Shown here: positions 16,294 through 23,489 of the stretch, piece after piece
Layout: every line of letters starts with the position of its first letter
Numbering within the stretch: the first letter of the stretch is position 1
NCBI GenBank assembly: GCA_003525885.1
Contig: DQIG01000281.1
Coordinates: 1,525 to 27,765, forward strand
Direction of reading: 5' to 3'
DNA length: 26,241 nt
Source: Stenotrophomonas sp.
GTDB taxonomy: Bacteria; Pseudomonadota; Gammaproteobacteria; Xanthomonadales; Xanthomonadaceae
Made by a program: the position numbers and the translations under genes
Notes under the pieces: model-generated
Seen by the model: only the letters and a program-made list of their open reading frames with translations
What the model was told of the DNA's origin: nothing
Database searches by the model: none

Positions 16294-16353
16294 GTAGCCG
16301 CCCACCTTGGTTGGCGCTGGCTTCCATCGGTGCCCACCAAGGTGGGTATCTAC
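16294..16353. repeat. SMAG dimer upstream of alaX
   Basis: This 60-bp element runs from GTAG (16294-16297) to CTAC (16350-16353), with two inward-facing palindromes built on CCACCTTGG-type stems. It has the same length and layout as the dimers at 17141-17200 and 23427-23486. It lies in the 238-bp gap between the AlkX-like and AlaX-like genes. The rest of that gap (16248-16293 and 16354-16466) shows no gene. Confidence 0.88.
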
Positions 16354-16466
16354 CGAAACCGCCGACGCCTTGCCGATCATGTTGATCATCGTGCACAGGT
16401 ATTCGTGCCCCGGTCAGCGCGCTCGCAGGCCTTCTCCGTGCTAGCGTTCCTTGGTTGGAGGTCACG

Positions 16467-17144
16467 ATGACGATCAAGGCATTCTGGGACGATCCCTATC
16501 GGCTGCGCCATGAGGCGCGGGTCAGCGCTGCCTTGGGTGATGAGGTCTGGCTGGACGAGACCATCTTCTTCGCGTTCTCCGGCGGCCAGGAAAGCGACGC
16601 CGGCTCCATCGGCGGCCATCCAGTACTGGAAGCGCGCAAGGATGGGCTGGACATCGCCTATCGATTGCCCGAGGGGCACGGCCTGCGGGTGGGCGATGTG
16701 GTCGCGGTCGAGATTGAAGGCCTGCGCCGCTATGGCCTGATGCGCCACCATTTCGCGGCGGAGATGATCCTGCAGCTGATGTATGCGCTGGAGCCGGGCA
16801 TCGACAAAGTCGGTGCGCATATCGGCCCGGCCAAGGCCCGCATCGATTTCGCGCGGGAAGGCAGCATCTCGGTGCTGTTTGATGCGCTGCAGGCCCAGTC
16901 CGCCGCGCTGGTCGCGGCCGACCTGCCGATCATCACCGCGTTTTCCGACGAGGCTAACCACCGCCGTTTCTGGCAGGTGGAAGGCTTCGCACAGATGGGT
17001 TGTGGTGGCACCCATCCACGTCGCACCGGGGAGATCGGCACGCTCTCGCTGAAGCGGAAGAACCAGGGCAAGGGCGTGGAGCGTATCGAGATCACGCTGG
17101 ACGCCCGGGCGTTCCCTGCATGGTGCGGTACGTTGCCCGGGTAG
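16467..17144 (+). CDS. alaX: AlaX-type alanyl-tRNA editing domain protein
   Basis: This 225-residue free-standing homologue of the AlaRS editing domain is expected to hydrolyse mischarged Ser- or Gly-tRNA(Ala) in the cytoplasm. The N-terminal part has FFAFSGGQESDAG, matching the FYPxGGGQPxDxG motif. The zinc site is only partly conserved: CGGTH (C179 and H183) is intact, but the usual HxxxH reads H95-F-A-A-E99, with the second histidine replaced by glutamate. The start at 16467 is supported by GGAGG 5 bases upstream; the longer ORF starts at a TTG inside this region. The stop codon TAG (17142-17144) is supplied by the SMAG dimer at 17141. Activity and substrate are inferred from the family and should be treated with care given the altered site. 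Confidence 0.87.
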   Translation: MTIKAFWDDPYRLRHEARVSAALGDEVWLDETIFFAFSGGQESDAGSIGGHPVLEARKDGLDIAYRLPEGHGLRVGDVVAVEIEGLRRYGLMRHHFAAEMILQLMYALEPGIDKVGAHIGPAKARIDFAREGSISVLFDALQAQSAALVAADLPIITAFSDEANHRRFWQVEGFAQMGCGGTHPRRTGEIGTLSLKRKNQGKGVERIEITLDARAFPAWCGTLPG

Positions 17145-17200
17145 CCGCCAACCTTGATTGGCACCGCAGAGTGTCGGTGTCCACCAAGATGGGCATCTAC
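17141..17200. repeat. SMAG dimer supplying stop codons to two convergent genes
   Basis: This 60-bp element has GTAG at 17141-17144 and CTAC at 17197-17200. The TAG at 17142-17144 ends alaX on the plus strand, and the complementary TAG at 17197-17199 ends the DUF3325 gene on the minus strand. The stems are of the GCCAACCTTGATTGGC type on one side and CCACCAAGATGGGC on the other. Confidence 0.92.
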
Positions 17201-17475
17201 CGATTCCATCGCCCATGCGCCACCAATGCCAGCACCACCACGCCAGCGGCGACGCTGGTGTGACCGGACAGCGCGGCCAGGCCCAAACCCACGCCCAACC
17301 CGCGCATGGCAAACACGGCGCTGAACACCAGCAGCGCCCAACCGACCGCGCGCAGTTGTTGGACGGCCTGCGCGCTCAACACACGGTGCAGGACATCGCG
17401 CTGATGGCGCTCCATCGCCAGTGCCAGGCATCCAAATGCAGCCAGCGACAGCACGAACAGAATGACGTGGATCAT
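17197..17475 (-). CDS. DUF3325-like small membrane protein of the siderophore operon
   Basis: This 92-residue inner-membrane protein has about three hydrophobic segments: residues 3-20, 44-68 and 73-87. The conserved-looking motif AMERHQRDV sits after TM1. Small proteins of this kind (DUF3325) are typically found at the end of operons with a TonB receptor, a DUF3649 protein and a PepSY protein, as here; their function is not known, but a role in ferric-siderophore handling at the inner membrane is likely. The start overlaps the PepSY stop by 4 bp (ATGA), which indicates translational coupling. The stop codon is the TAG of the SMAG dimer at 17141-17200. The family name is assigned from context and composition. 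Confidence 0.78.
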   Translation of the reverse strand: MIHVILFVLSLAAFGCLALAMERHQRDVLHRVLSAQAVQQLRAVGWALLVFSAVFAMRGLGVGLGLAALSGHTSVAAGVVVLALVAHGRWNR

Positions 17476-19082
17476 GCGCTGGCCCCCGTCACTGCAGTGC
17501 GTGGGGCGGCAGGCGGACGTGCTCGTTTCACCTTCGGTACGTGCTTCCAGGTGCGCCACGCCAGCACTGCATGCAGGACGGCCAATGCCAGCAGGGTCAA
17601 GTCGGTACCGGCGAACGCCCAGTCGCCTGCGGCCAGGGTGCGCCACAACGGATGTGCCGTAGTCAGCGCCGTCAGCAAAGGCAGCAGCGCGAGCATCACC
17701 GCACCCAGCGCGAACTGTTCGATCCACGCACGCTTGGGTGTGCGCAGCGTGGCATGCACGAGCATCGCCGCCCAGGCCAGGAAGAACACATGCACCTCCC
17801 AGGCTGCGCGCCCGTCCATGGCAGTGGGTAGCAGTCGATTCGCCCACAGATAGGCCGCCATCGCCACCGACAGGCCGGCCACCGTAGCGATGTTGAGCCG
17901 CTCCACCAACCGGAAGCCGAAGTAGGGCCGTTGCGGTTCGGACAGCTGGGTGCGTCGCTTCACCGTCCACAGCACCAGTCCGGTGCCGACCATGGCGGTA
18001 CCGGCAAGGCTGACGATGAAGTACAGCCAGCGCAGCGTGGCGTCGGCAAAGCGCCCCAGGTGCAGGCCATACAGCACGCCCTGGGTATCGGCGGCGACGC
18101 CCGAGTGCTCCTTGATCTGCAGCAACTGCCCCTCGCTGCCATCGAACAACAGGTAGTTCGGCGTGGTCGAAACGCGGCTGGACTGCGCGCGCACCACGGC
18201 GACACGTGCGTTCTCGTCGCCCGGGTTCTGCACCTGCACACTGCCCACCGCACCGGTTCCCCAGCGCTGTTCGGCCTGCCGCACCAGTGCGCCGATGTCC
18301 GTAAGTGGAGCGGCGTGCCCCGCGGCCTTCTGCGGCGGCAGGAACAGCCGCATCTCGCTGACTACCTGGGCCTGCTGGCGCTTGTCCGGCAGTTTGGCCA
18401 GTCCCCACGGCATGTACAGCACCGCCAGCATCACCAGGCCGCTCCAGGTGATCATGAAGTGGAACGGCAGGCCGAGCACCGACAGCGCCGCGTGTCCATC
18501 CAGCCACGAGCGCTGGCCCTTGCCCCAGCGGAAGGTGAAGAAGTCGGCGAAGATCTTCTTGTGGGTGATCACGCCGCTGACGATGGCCACCAGCATGAAC
18601 ATCGCGCAGACGCCGACGATCCAGCGGCCCCACATGGCCGGCATGTAGTGCAGGTTGAAGTGGAACGCATAGAAGAAGTCGCCACCGCCGGTTTCCCGCG
18701 CCTGTAAGGGCGCACCGGTGCTGGGATCGAACAGGCCCGAATCGAAACCATGCCGGCCACGCCCACCCGGGCTGGCCCACATCGCCGACACCCAGGGCAT
18801 GCGCGCACTCGGCAGGCCCAGGTTGATCTGGCTGGCATCCGGTGCATCGGCCATGAGGTTGGAGACCGTACGCTGCGCGACCATCGCCGCCTCCGGCAAC
18901 GCAGGGGGCGTGGCGATTTCGGGGCGTGTGTAGCGCGAGAGCTCGTCGCGGAAATAGCTGGCGGTGCCGGTGAGAAACATCGCGTACAGGATCCAGCCGG
19001 CGAGCAGGCCGACCCAGATATGCAGGTCGGACATGGTCTGGCGGATGCCGCGTGGCTTCGAGGTGCGATCGCCGTTGCTCAT
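17472..19082 (-). CDS. PepSY-associated TM protein, PiuB/FoxB-like ferric-siderophore reductase candidate
   Basis: This 536-residue inner-membrane protein has TM1 at about residues 21-42 (HIWVGLLAGWILYAMFLTGTASYF), TM2 at 152-173, TM3 at 199-228, TM4 at about 352-374, and three or four more helices up to about 512. Histidines H21, H141, H145, H174, H197, H208 and H341 sit in or next to membrane helices and could bind heme, as in FoxB/PiuB-type ferrisiderophore reductases. The large periplasmic regions (about 45-140 and 230-340) include PepSY-like segments. The start at 19082 overlaps the stop of the DUF3649 gene by 4 bp; an upstream extension of 108 codons in the same frame overlaps that gene and is rejected. 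It probably reduces or helps import ferric siderophore taken up by TonB receptor 2. Confidence 0.88.
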   Translation of the reverse strand: MSNGDRTSKPRGIRQTMSDLHIWVGLLAGWILYAMFLTGTASYFRDELSRYTRPEIATPPALPEAAMVAQRTVSNLMADAPDASQINLGLPSARMPWVSAMWASPGGRGRHGFDSGLFDPSTGAPLQARETGGGDFFYAFHFNLHYMPAMWGRWIVGVCAMFMLVAIVSGVITHKKIFADFFTFRWGKGQRSWLDGHAALSVLGLPFHFMITWSGLVMLAVLYMPWGLAKLPDKRQQAQVVSEMRLFLPPQKAAGHAAPLTDIGALVRQAEQRWGTGAVGSVQVQNPGDENARVAVVRAQSSRVSTTPNYLLFDGSEGQLLQIKEHSGVAADTQGVLYGLHLGRFADATLRWLYFIVSLAGTAMVGTGLVLWTVKRRTQLSEPQRPYFGFRLVERLNIATVAGLSVAMAAYLWANRLLPTAMDGRAAWEVHVFFLAWAAMLVHATLRTPKRAWIEQFALGAVMLALLPLLTALTTAHPLWRTLAAGDWAFAGTDLTLLALAVLHAVLAWRTWKHVPKVKRARPPAAPRTAVTGASA

Positions 19083-19378
19083 GCGCCTGCTCCCTGGCCG
19101 ACCGTTTGCGCGACCAGCCACAGTGGCAGGGCGATCACGATCAGTCCGATCCATGCGCGCCGCGCAGAGCGCACCGCGAACACCCAGACCACAGCGCCGG
19201 CGTACAGCAGGAAGCTGGCCAGCATGCCGGTGAAGACGGCCTGGCGACCATCGATGGGCAGCGCCAGTGCGGCGATGCTGCACAGCGCGGCCAGCGCATA
19301 GCCACCGAACAATGCGGCGATGATGCGTGAGACCAGGGGCAGCCAGGCCAGCACGGAGGCGGTACGGGAATCGGTCAA
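19079..19378 (-). CDS. DUF3649-like small membrane protein of the siderophore operon (TTG start)
   Basis: This 99-residue protein has three hydrophobic segments (about 18-42, 48-68 and 74-92). The start is taken as TTG at 19378 because GGAG lies 7 bases upstream, giving MTDSRTASVLAWLP; a GTG at 19399 in the same frame lacks a ribosome site. It lies 52 bp downstream of the TonB receptor 2 stop and overlaps the PepSY gene by 4 bp. Proteins of this size and place are annotated in related operons as DUF3649 or iron uptake proteins. The family name rests on operon context and general features; the biochemical function is unknown. Confidence 0.78.
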   Translation of the reverse strand: MTDSRTASVLAWLPLVSRIIAALFGGYALAALCSIAALALPIDGRQAVFTGMLASFLLYAGAVVWVFAVRSARRAWIGLIVIALPLWLVAQTVGQGAGA

Positions 19379-19430
19379 GGCACTTCTCCAGGGCGCCACG
19401 CGCCATGGCGTGGTGCCCCTGAAACGAGGA

Positions 19431-21608
19431 TCAGAAATCGACGGTGGCCGACAGCACGGCGGTGCGCGGCGTGCCCAGCCCGGAGCCGAGGCTGCCTGCC
19501 CAATACGCCTTGTTGGTCACGTTCTGCACGGTGGCGCGCAGTACCAGAGGATGGCCGGCCGCCTGCGTCGCATAGCGGGCGCCGAGATCGAACACGGTGC
19601 GGCCTGCCACCCATTGGCTGTTGTCGGCATTGATGTAGCCCTTGGACAGGCTGACCGCGTTGCCGGTAAGCGTGAGGCCGGCCACGGTCGGCACGTCCCA
19701 TTCGACGCCGAGCTTGCCCTGCCATTGCGGCGTGGCCGTCGCCAGCCGGCCTTCGTTGATGCCGCCCTGGGTGCGGGTCAGCTTCGGCTGCAGCCAGCCG
19801 ATGCCGCCGAGCACGCGCAGCTGTTCGGTGGCCTGGCCGAACACGGTCCATTCCACGCCACGGTTGCGCTGCTGGCCGCCGAACGAGAACACATTGGTGG
19901 TCGGGTCGGTATAGGAGCCGGGCTTCTCGATCTCGTACACGCTCAATGCACTGGCCAAACGGCCGAAGTCGAACTTGGCCCCCACCTCGCGCTGGCGCGT
20001 CTTGTACGGCGGGAACACGTCGCCCGCATTCGCAGCACTGGCCGGGGCAGTGCTGCCCTGGCTCAGGCCCTCGATGTAGTTGGCGTACACCGACAGGCGA
20101 TCGCTGGCCTTGAACAGCAGTGCACCGGCCGGGGTATTGGCGCTGGCGTCGTAGCGCGCGGTGCGCTTGCCGGTGCTGCCATCGAAGGTGTCGCTGAGCA
20201 CGGTCTGGTGGCGGATGCCAACGGTCAGCTGCACGCGGTCGTCGATGAAGGACAGCGTGTCGGCGATGCCGATGCTGGTGGTACGCACTTCTGCGGTCTT
20301 CGGCAGTGACGCATCGCTGAAGCTGCGATCGATGGCCGGGCCCCACTGTGGGTCGTACAGGTTGGTTGCCCAGTCGCGGGCCAGCAGATTGCGCTTGAAG
20401 CCGAATTTCTGGTCGTGCTGGTACCACGCAGCACTGATGGCCAGCGCATGCTCGACCGTGCCGGTGCGGAAACGTGCCGAGAGGCCGGCTTCGGCGGTGT
20501 CCTTGCTGTAGATGAAGCGTTGGTGGGCAAAATTGTTGCGGAAATCACCCGCCACGTTGGTGATCAGCGTGGTGGCGCTGGCGATGGAATCGAAATCGGT
20601 ATGGCCGTGGCCGTAGCTGGCATGCGCCTGCAGGTGGTCAGTGATGTCGAACGACCAGCGCAGCGCGGCGGCCGAGTCCTTGACGTTGCTGAAGGTCCAA
20701 TCCGGTGCGAACAGGGTGCTGGCCTTCGGCGGGCGGGGTACGGCCAGGCCGGGCGCCAGCGAAACGCCACGATTGAGGCCATCCACATGGTCGCGGCTGC
20801 TGAACAGGTCCAGCGAGACCTGCGAGCGTTCACCCCGCCAGTCCAGTCCCAGCGATGCCAGCTGCGTCTTGTGCTGCTGGTGGTCGGTGGCGGTGTCGCC
20901 GTCGCGATGAACGGCATTGAGGCGCACACCGAACTGCTGCTGCGCGCCGAAGCGACGGCCAACATCCAGATGGCCGCCGAACTGCGCGTCGCTGCTGTAG
21001 CTGGCCGTGAAGCGGGTCAACGGCGTATCGCCTGCGCGCTTGGGCACCAGGTTCACCGCGCCACCCACCGACCCGCCCGGCGGCATGCCGTTGAGCAGTG
21101 CCGATGGCCCCTTGAGCACTTCGATGCTCTCGGCCAGTTCGGGGGTGACGCGGTAGTAGGGGATCAGGCCGTACAGTCCGCCGAATCCGATATCCGACGA
21201 GGCGACACTGAAGCCACGGATGTTGAAGTAATCGGTGATGCCGCCGCTGGAGCCACTGCTGTAGACGCTGGGGTCGGTCAGCGCGATCACCCGGACCAGA
21301 TCCGGTGCCTGGATGTTCTCGATGAACCCGGCGGTGTAGCGGGTGGTGTTGAACGGGGTGTCCATGAAGTCGAGCTCGCCGAGCAGGCCGACGCCACTGC
21401 CGCGGGCGACCTGGCCACCCGCATAGGCATCGGTGGGCGCGGTCCTGTCGGCGCGCACGTTCACCGTGGGCAGCTGGCGCGCACCCTCGTAGGCGTCGTC
21501 GGCGTGGGCGGTGGCGGCCATCAGCAGGGTGGGCAGCAACGCTGCACGTGCAGCCAGGGACAGCGCGGAGCGGCGTGGGAGGGACGGGGTTCGCAGGGGG
21601 AGGGACAT
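19431..21608 (-). CDS. TonB-dependent siderophore receptor (paralogue 2)
   Basis: This 725-residue outer-membrane receptor starts at 21608, giving MSLPLRTPSLPRRSALSLAA, a standard signal peptide ending near ATAHADD; a further 43 codons upstream look non-coding. The TonB-box-like segment (LPTVNVRAD), plug (YFNIRGF, IEVLKGPSALLNGMPPGGSVGGAVNLVPKR) and barrel end (LSATVDF) match FhuE/FcuA-like receptors. It has no signalling extension. It shares long phrases with receptor 1 (12035-14230), such as DFMDTPF, YIEGLSQG and RPGSYTDP-type segments, so the two are paralogues. It heads the genes for DUF3649, PepSY and DUF3325 proteins, and its own upstream gene is the siderophore-interacting protein, 195 bp away. 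Confidence 0.95.
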   Translation of the reverse strand: MSLPLRTPSLPRRSALSLAARAALLPTLLMAATAHADDAYEGARQLPTVNVRADRTAPTDAYAGGQVARGSGVGLLGELDFMDTPFNTTRYTAGFIENIQAPDLVRVIALTDPSVYSSGSSGGITDYFNIRGFSVASSDIGFGGLYGLIPYYRVTPELAESIEVLKGPSALLNGMPPGGSVGGAVNLVPKRAGDTPLTRFTASYSSDAQFGGHLDVGRRFGAQQQFGVRLNAVHRDGDTATDHQQHKTQLASLGLDWRGERSQVSLDLFSSRDHVDGLNRGVSLAPGLAVPRPPKASTLFAPDWTFSNVKDSAAALRWSFDITDHLQAHASYGHGHTDFDSIASATTLITNVAGDFRNNFAHQRFIYSKDTAEAGLSARFRTGTVEHALAISAAWYQHDQKFGFKRNLLARDWATNLYDPQWGPAIDRSFSDASLPKTAEVRTTSIGIADTLSFIDDRVQLTVGIRHQTVLSDTFDGSTGKRTARYDASANTPAGALLFKASDRLSVYANYIEGLSQGSTAPASAANAGDVFPPYKTRQREVGAKFDFGRLASALSVYEIEKPGSYTDPTTNVFSFGGQQRNRGVEWTVFGQATEQLRVLGGIGWLQPKLTRTQGGINEGRLATATPQWQGKLGVEWDVPTVAGLTLTGNAVSLSKGYINADNSQWVAGRTVFDLGARYATQAAGHPLVLRATVQNVTNKAYWAGSLGSGLGTPRTAVLSATVDF

Positions 21609-21803
21609 GGCAGTTCTCGTCGTGGTGGGTCGTGCGATCGGCCAGCACGGCGCCGTCGATGACCTGCACGGGCAGGACGACGCGGGCTGTGGAATGGCTG
21701 GCAGAGGGCACGGCACTGCCGCTGGGGCAGGCTGCACGCGAGGTGCTTCGGCGATCTGTGGCTGGGTGAAGCGAAGCGCAGGGCGCGGGTGGTGCGGGGT
21801 GGA
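21609..21803. other. Gap between the SIP and TonB receptor 2 genes
   Basis: This 195-bp GC-rich spacer shows no gene. The AT-rich TetR-type motif is absent here, so the receptor is probably either read through from the SIP promoter or driven by a promoter that could not be recognised. Confidence 0.4.
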
Positions 21804-22646
21804 TCAGATGTCGTCGGCGAGGTCGTCGAGGTCCTGCAGGCCGCCGCCGCGGGCCAGCACGCGCTCGTAGTTGCGGCGGCGACGCTGGTCGGTTTCAGTG
21901 GTGGTCTCGCCACGCTTCCAGTAGCCGGCAACGGCAACGTCGGTGCGCGGCAGGCCGACCGTCTCGATGAAGTGGCGGCGCAGGGCGCGCATTTCCTCGC
22001 GCTCGCCGGCCGCCCATACCGTGCAGCTGGGTTCCGGGGGCAGTCGGCGCGCCTGCTGCAGCAAGGGCGTGTCACCGGCGGCGAGGCGGTGCACGCAGAC
22101 GCCCTCGATGGTGGGTAGTTCGTTTACCGGAAAGGCATCATCCGATGCGATCCAGGCCTGCGCGCGAAGGCCGCCGGGCCATTGCTGCAGCAAGGCGAAC
22201 AGGGCCGGGATGGCACTTTGATCGGCGAACAGCAGGGCAACGCTACCTTCGTGATGCGGCACCTGCAGATGCGGGCGTGGACCGGTGAGATCGAAGGCAT
22301 CACCGCAGCGCAGCGCACGCACCCAGGCCAGCATCGGCCCCGGTGCCTCATGCAGCACCACGTCCAGGCTGAACTGGCGGGTGGCCGTATCCACGCTGCG
22401 CACGGTGTAGATCCGTGACACATCGCCGAACGCGGCGCCCAGCTGGATGCGCACGGCGGTGTTGGCACGCTGCCAGGATGCGACTTCTGCCTGTTCCGGC
22501 AACTGGACCACGAGGCGCAGCACGCTGGCGCACGGCTGCGCAACCGCGACCACCTGGACCTGCAGCGCCTGCAGGCCGCGGTCATGATCGGCTCCGCGCA
22601 GCGGCTGGGCCTGGGCCTGGGCGATTGGAGTGGGGGACGCGGACAT
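21804..22646 (-). CDS. Siderophore-interacting protein (ViuB-like FAD-dependent ferric-siderophore reductase)
   Basis: This 280-residue cytoplasmic flavoenzyme releases iron from imported ferric siderophore by reduction. The FAD-binding motif R78-I-Y-T-V-R is seen in SRIYTVRS, and TGPRP at 121-125 matches the flavin phosphate region. LLFADQSAIPALFALLQQ (138-155) starts the NAD(P)H-binding domain. WAAGEREEMRALRRHF and VAVAGYWKRG (237-246) are standard SIP family C-terminal motifs. The start at 22646 (MSASPTPI) is preferred because the motif at 22675-22707, which looks like a promoter/operator, lies just upstream; the in-frame start at 22775 would place coding sequence across it. It diverges from TetR 2 and is probably the first gene of the second iron operon. 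Confidence 0.93.
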   Translation of the reverse strand: MSASPTPIAQAQAQPLRGADHDRGLQALQVQVVAVAQPCASVLRLVVQLPEQAEVASWQRANTAVRIQLGAAFGDVSRIYTVRSVDTATRQFSLDVVLHEAPGPMLAWVRALRCGDAFDLTGPRPHLQVPHHEGSVALLFADQSAIPALFALLQQWPGGLRAQAWIASDDAFPVNELPTIEGVCVHRLAAGDTPLLQQARRLPPEPSCTVWAAGEREEMRALRRHFIETVGLPRTDVAVAGYWKRGETTTETDQRRRRNYERVLARGGGLQDLDDLADDI

Positions 22647-22674
22647 CGACAACGATCCTGGGCACTGCAGATGC

Positions 22675-22707
22675 GAATTAGTTACATCATAGTAAACTAA
22701 ATTGATC
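22675..22707. promoter_or_regulatory. Putative TetR operator/promoter between SIP and TetR 2
   Basis: GAATTAGTT, 10 bases, then TAAACTAAAT and ATC, with inverted repeat TTAGTT (22678-22683) and AACTAA (22695-22700). It matches the motif at 14385-14416 except for the spacer and one extra base. It is 28 bp upstream of the SIP start codon and about 110 bp upstream of TetR 2. On the minus strand it includes TATGAT, a good -10 candidate for SIP. Confidence 0.62.
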
Positions 22708-22815
22708 GCACCGCAACCCGGGACGGTGCAGGGGCCACATGATGCGTTGACCACTGCGTCCCTGCGCACCACCATGGCAACCCTTGCCCGCGCCTCGCGC
22801 AGGAGCTGTTACTGC

Positions 22816-23430
22816 ATGGCCGCACCGAAAAAGACCGCACCCCGTGGGCGCCCGCCCAGCATCACCCGCGAGCGCATTGCCGACGCCGGCATTGCCATGA
22901 CGCTGCCCGGGCTGAGTTTCGTGGGCGTGGCGGCGGCGCTGGGGGTCAGCCACATCGCGCTGTACAAGCATGTGGCGAATCTGGCGGCACTGCGCGAGCT
23001 GGTGGCCGAGGTGATCTTCGAGCGTTGGCAGGCACCGGCGCTGGATGCCACTGGCCGGCGCAGCATCGAGGAGGATCTGCGCGCATTCCAGCGTTCATTG
23101 CGGACACTGGTGGACGGGAATCCGGGCCTCGCCCCGTTCCTGGTCAGCCACGGCGCGAAGACGCCGGAGATGCTGGCACGCATCCAGCGCCATCATGCCG
23201 AGTTCAGTCGCGTGCATGGCCTGCCGCTGGAGCAGGCGGCGTGGTTGTTGTCGACCGTGGCTTATCACGCCGTGGCGCTGGCCGATACCGTGTACTCGCG
23301 GCACGCCGTGGCGGACACCACGCGTCGGCCACTGGATCACGCGGCGCGGGAAGCCGAGTTCGACCGCAGCATGCAGGCATTGATCACCGGTGCATTGACG
23401 ATGTGCGGGCGCCCCACCGCCGCGAGGTAG
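22816..23430 (+). CDS. TetR-family regulator (paralogue 2), divergent from the SIP operon
   Basis: This 204-residue TetR/AcrR regulator starts at 22816 (MAAPKKTAPRGRPP) with AGGAGC 9 bases upstream; the longer ORF from 22702 would begin inside the operator. The helix-turn-helix covers about residues 13-60 (SITRERIADAGI, VAAALGVSHIALYKHVANLAALRELVAE) and resembles that of TetR 1 closely. The C-terminal domain also aligns (NPGLAPFLV, HGLPLEQAAWLLSTVAYHAVALADTVY). It probably represses the SIP/TonB receptor 2 operon and itself; the inducer could be a siderophore or related ligand, but this is a guess. The stop codon TAG (23428-23430) is part of the SMAG dimer at 23427. Confidence 0.92.
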   Translation: MAAPKKTAPRGRPPSITRERIADAGIAMTLPGLSFVGVAAALGVSHIALYKHVANLAALRELVAEVIFERWQAPALDATGRRSIEEDLRAFQRSLRTLVDGNPGLAPFLVSHGAKTPEMLARIQRHHAEFSRVHGLPLEQAAWLLSTVAYHAVALADTVYSRHAVADTTRRPLDHAAREAEFDRSMQALITGALTMCGRPTAAR

Positions 23431-23486
23431 CCGCCAACCCTGGTTGGCAGCGCGATACATCGTTGCCCACCAAGGTGGGCATCTAC
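23427..23486. repeat. SMAG dimer between TetR 2 and the convergent ABC membrane gene
   Basis: This 60-bp element has GTAG at 23427-23430 and CTAC at 23483-23486. The plus-strand TAG ends TetR 2. The minus-strand ABC gene stops at 23490-23492, 3 bp before the element, with TGA and not with the SMAG TAG. Confidence 0.9.
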
Positions 23487-23489
23487 CGA

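Noticed and set aside
19080..19406. 108-codon N-terminal extension of the PepSY protein
   Set aside because: It overlaps the DUF3649-like gene in another frame and is arginine-rich without hydrophobic segments, as expected of a shadow; the ATG at 19082 is coupled to the upstream stop.
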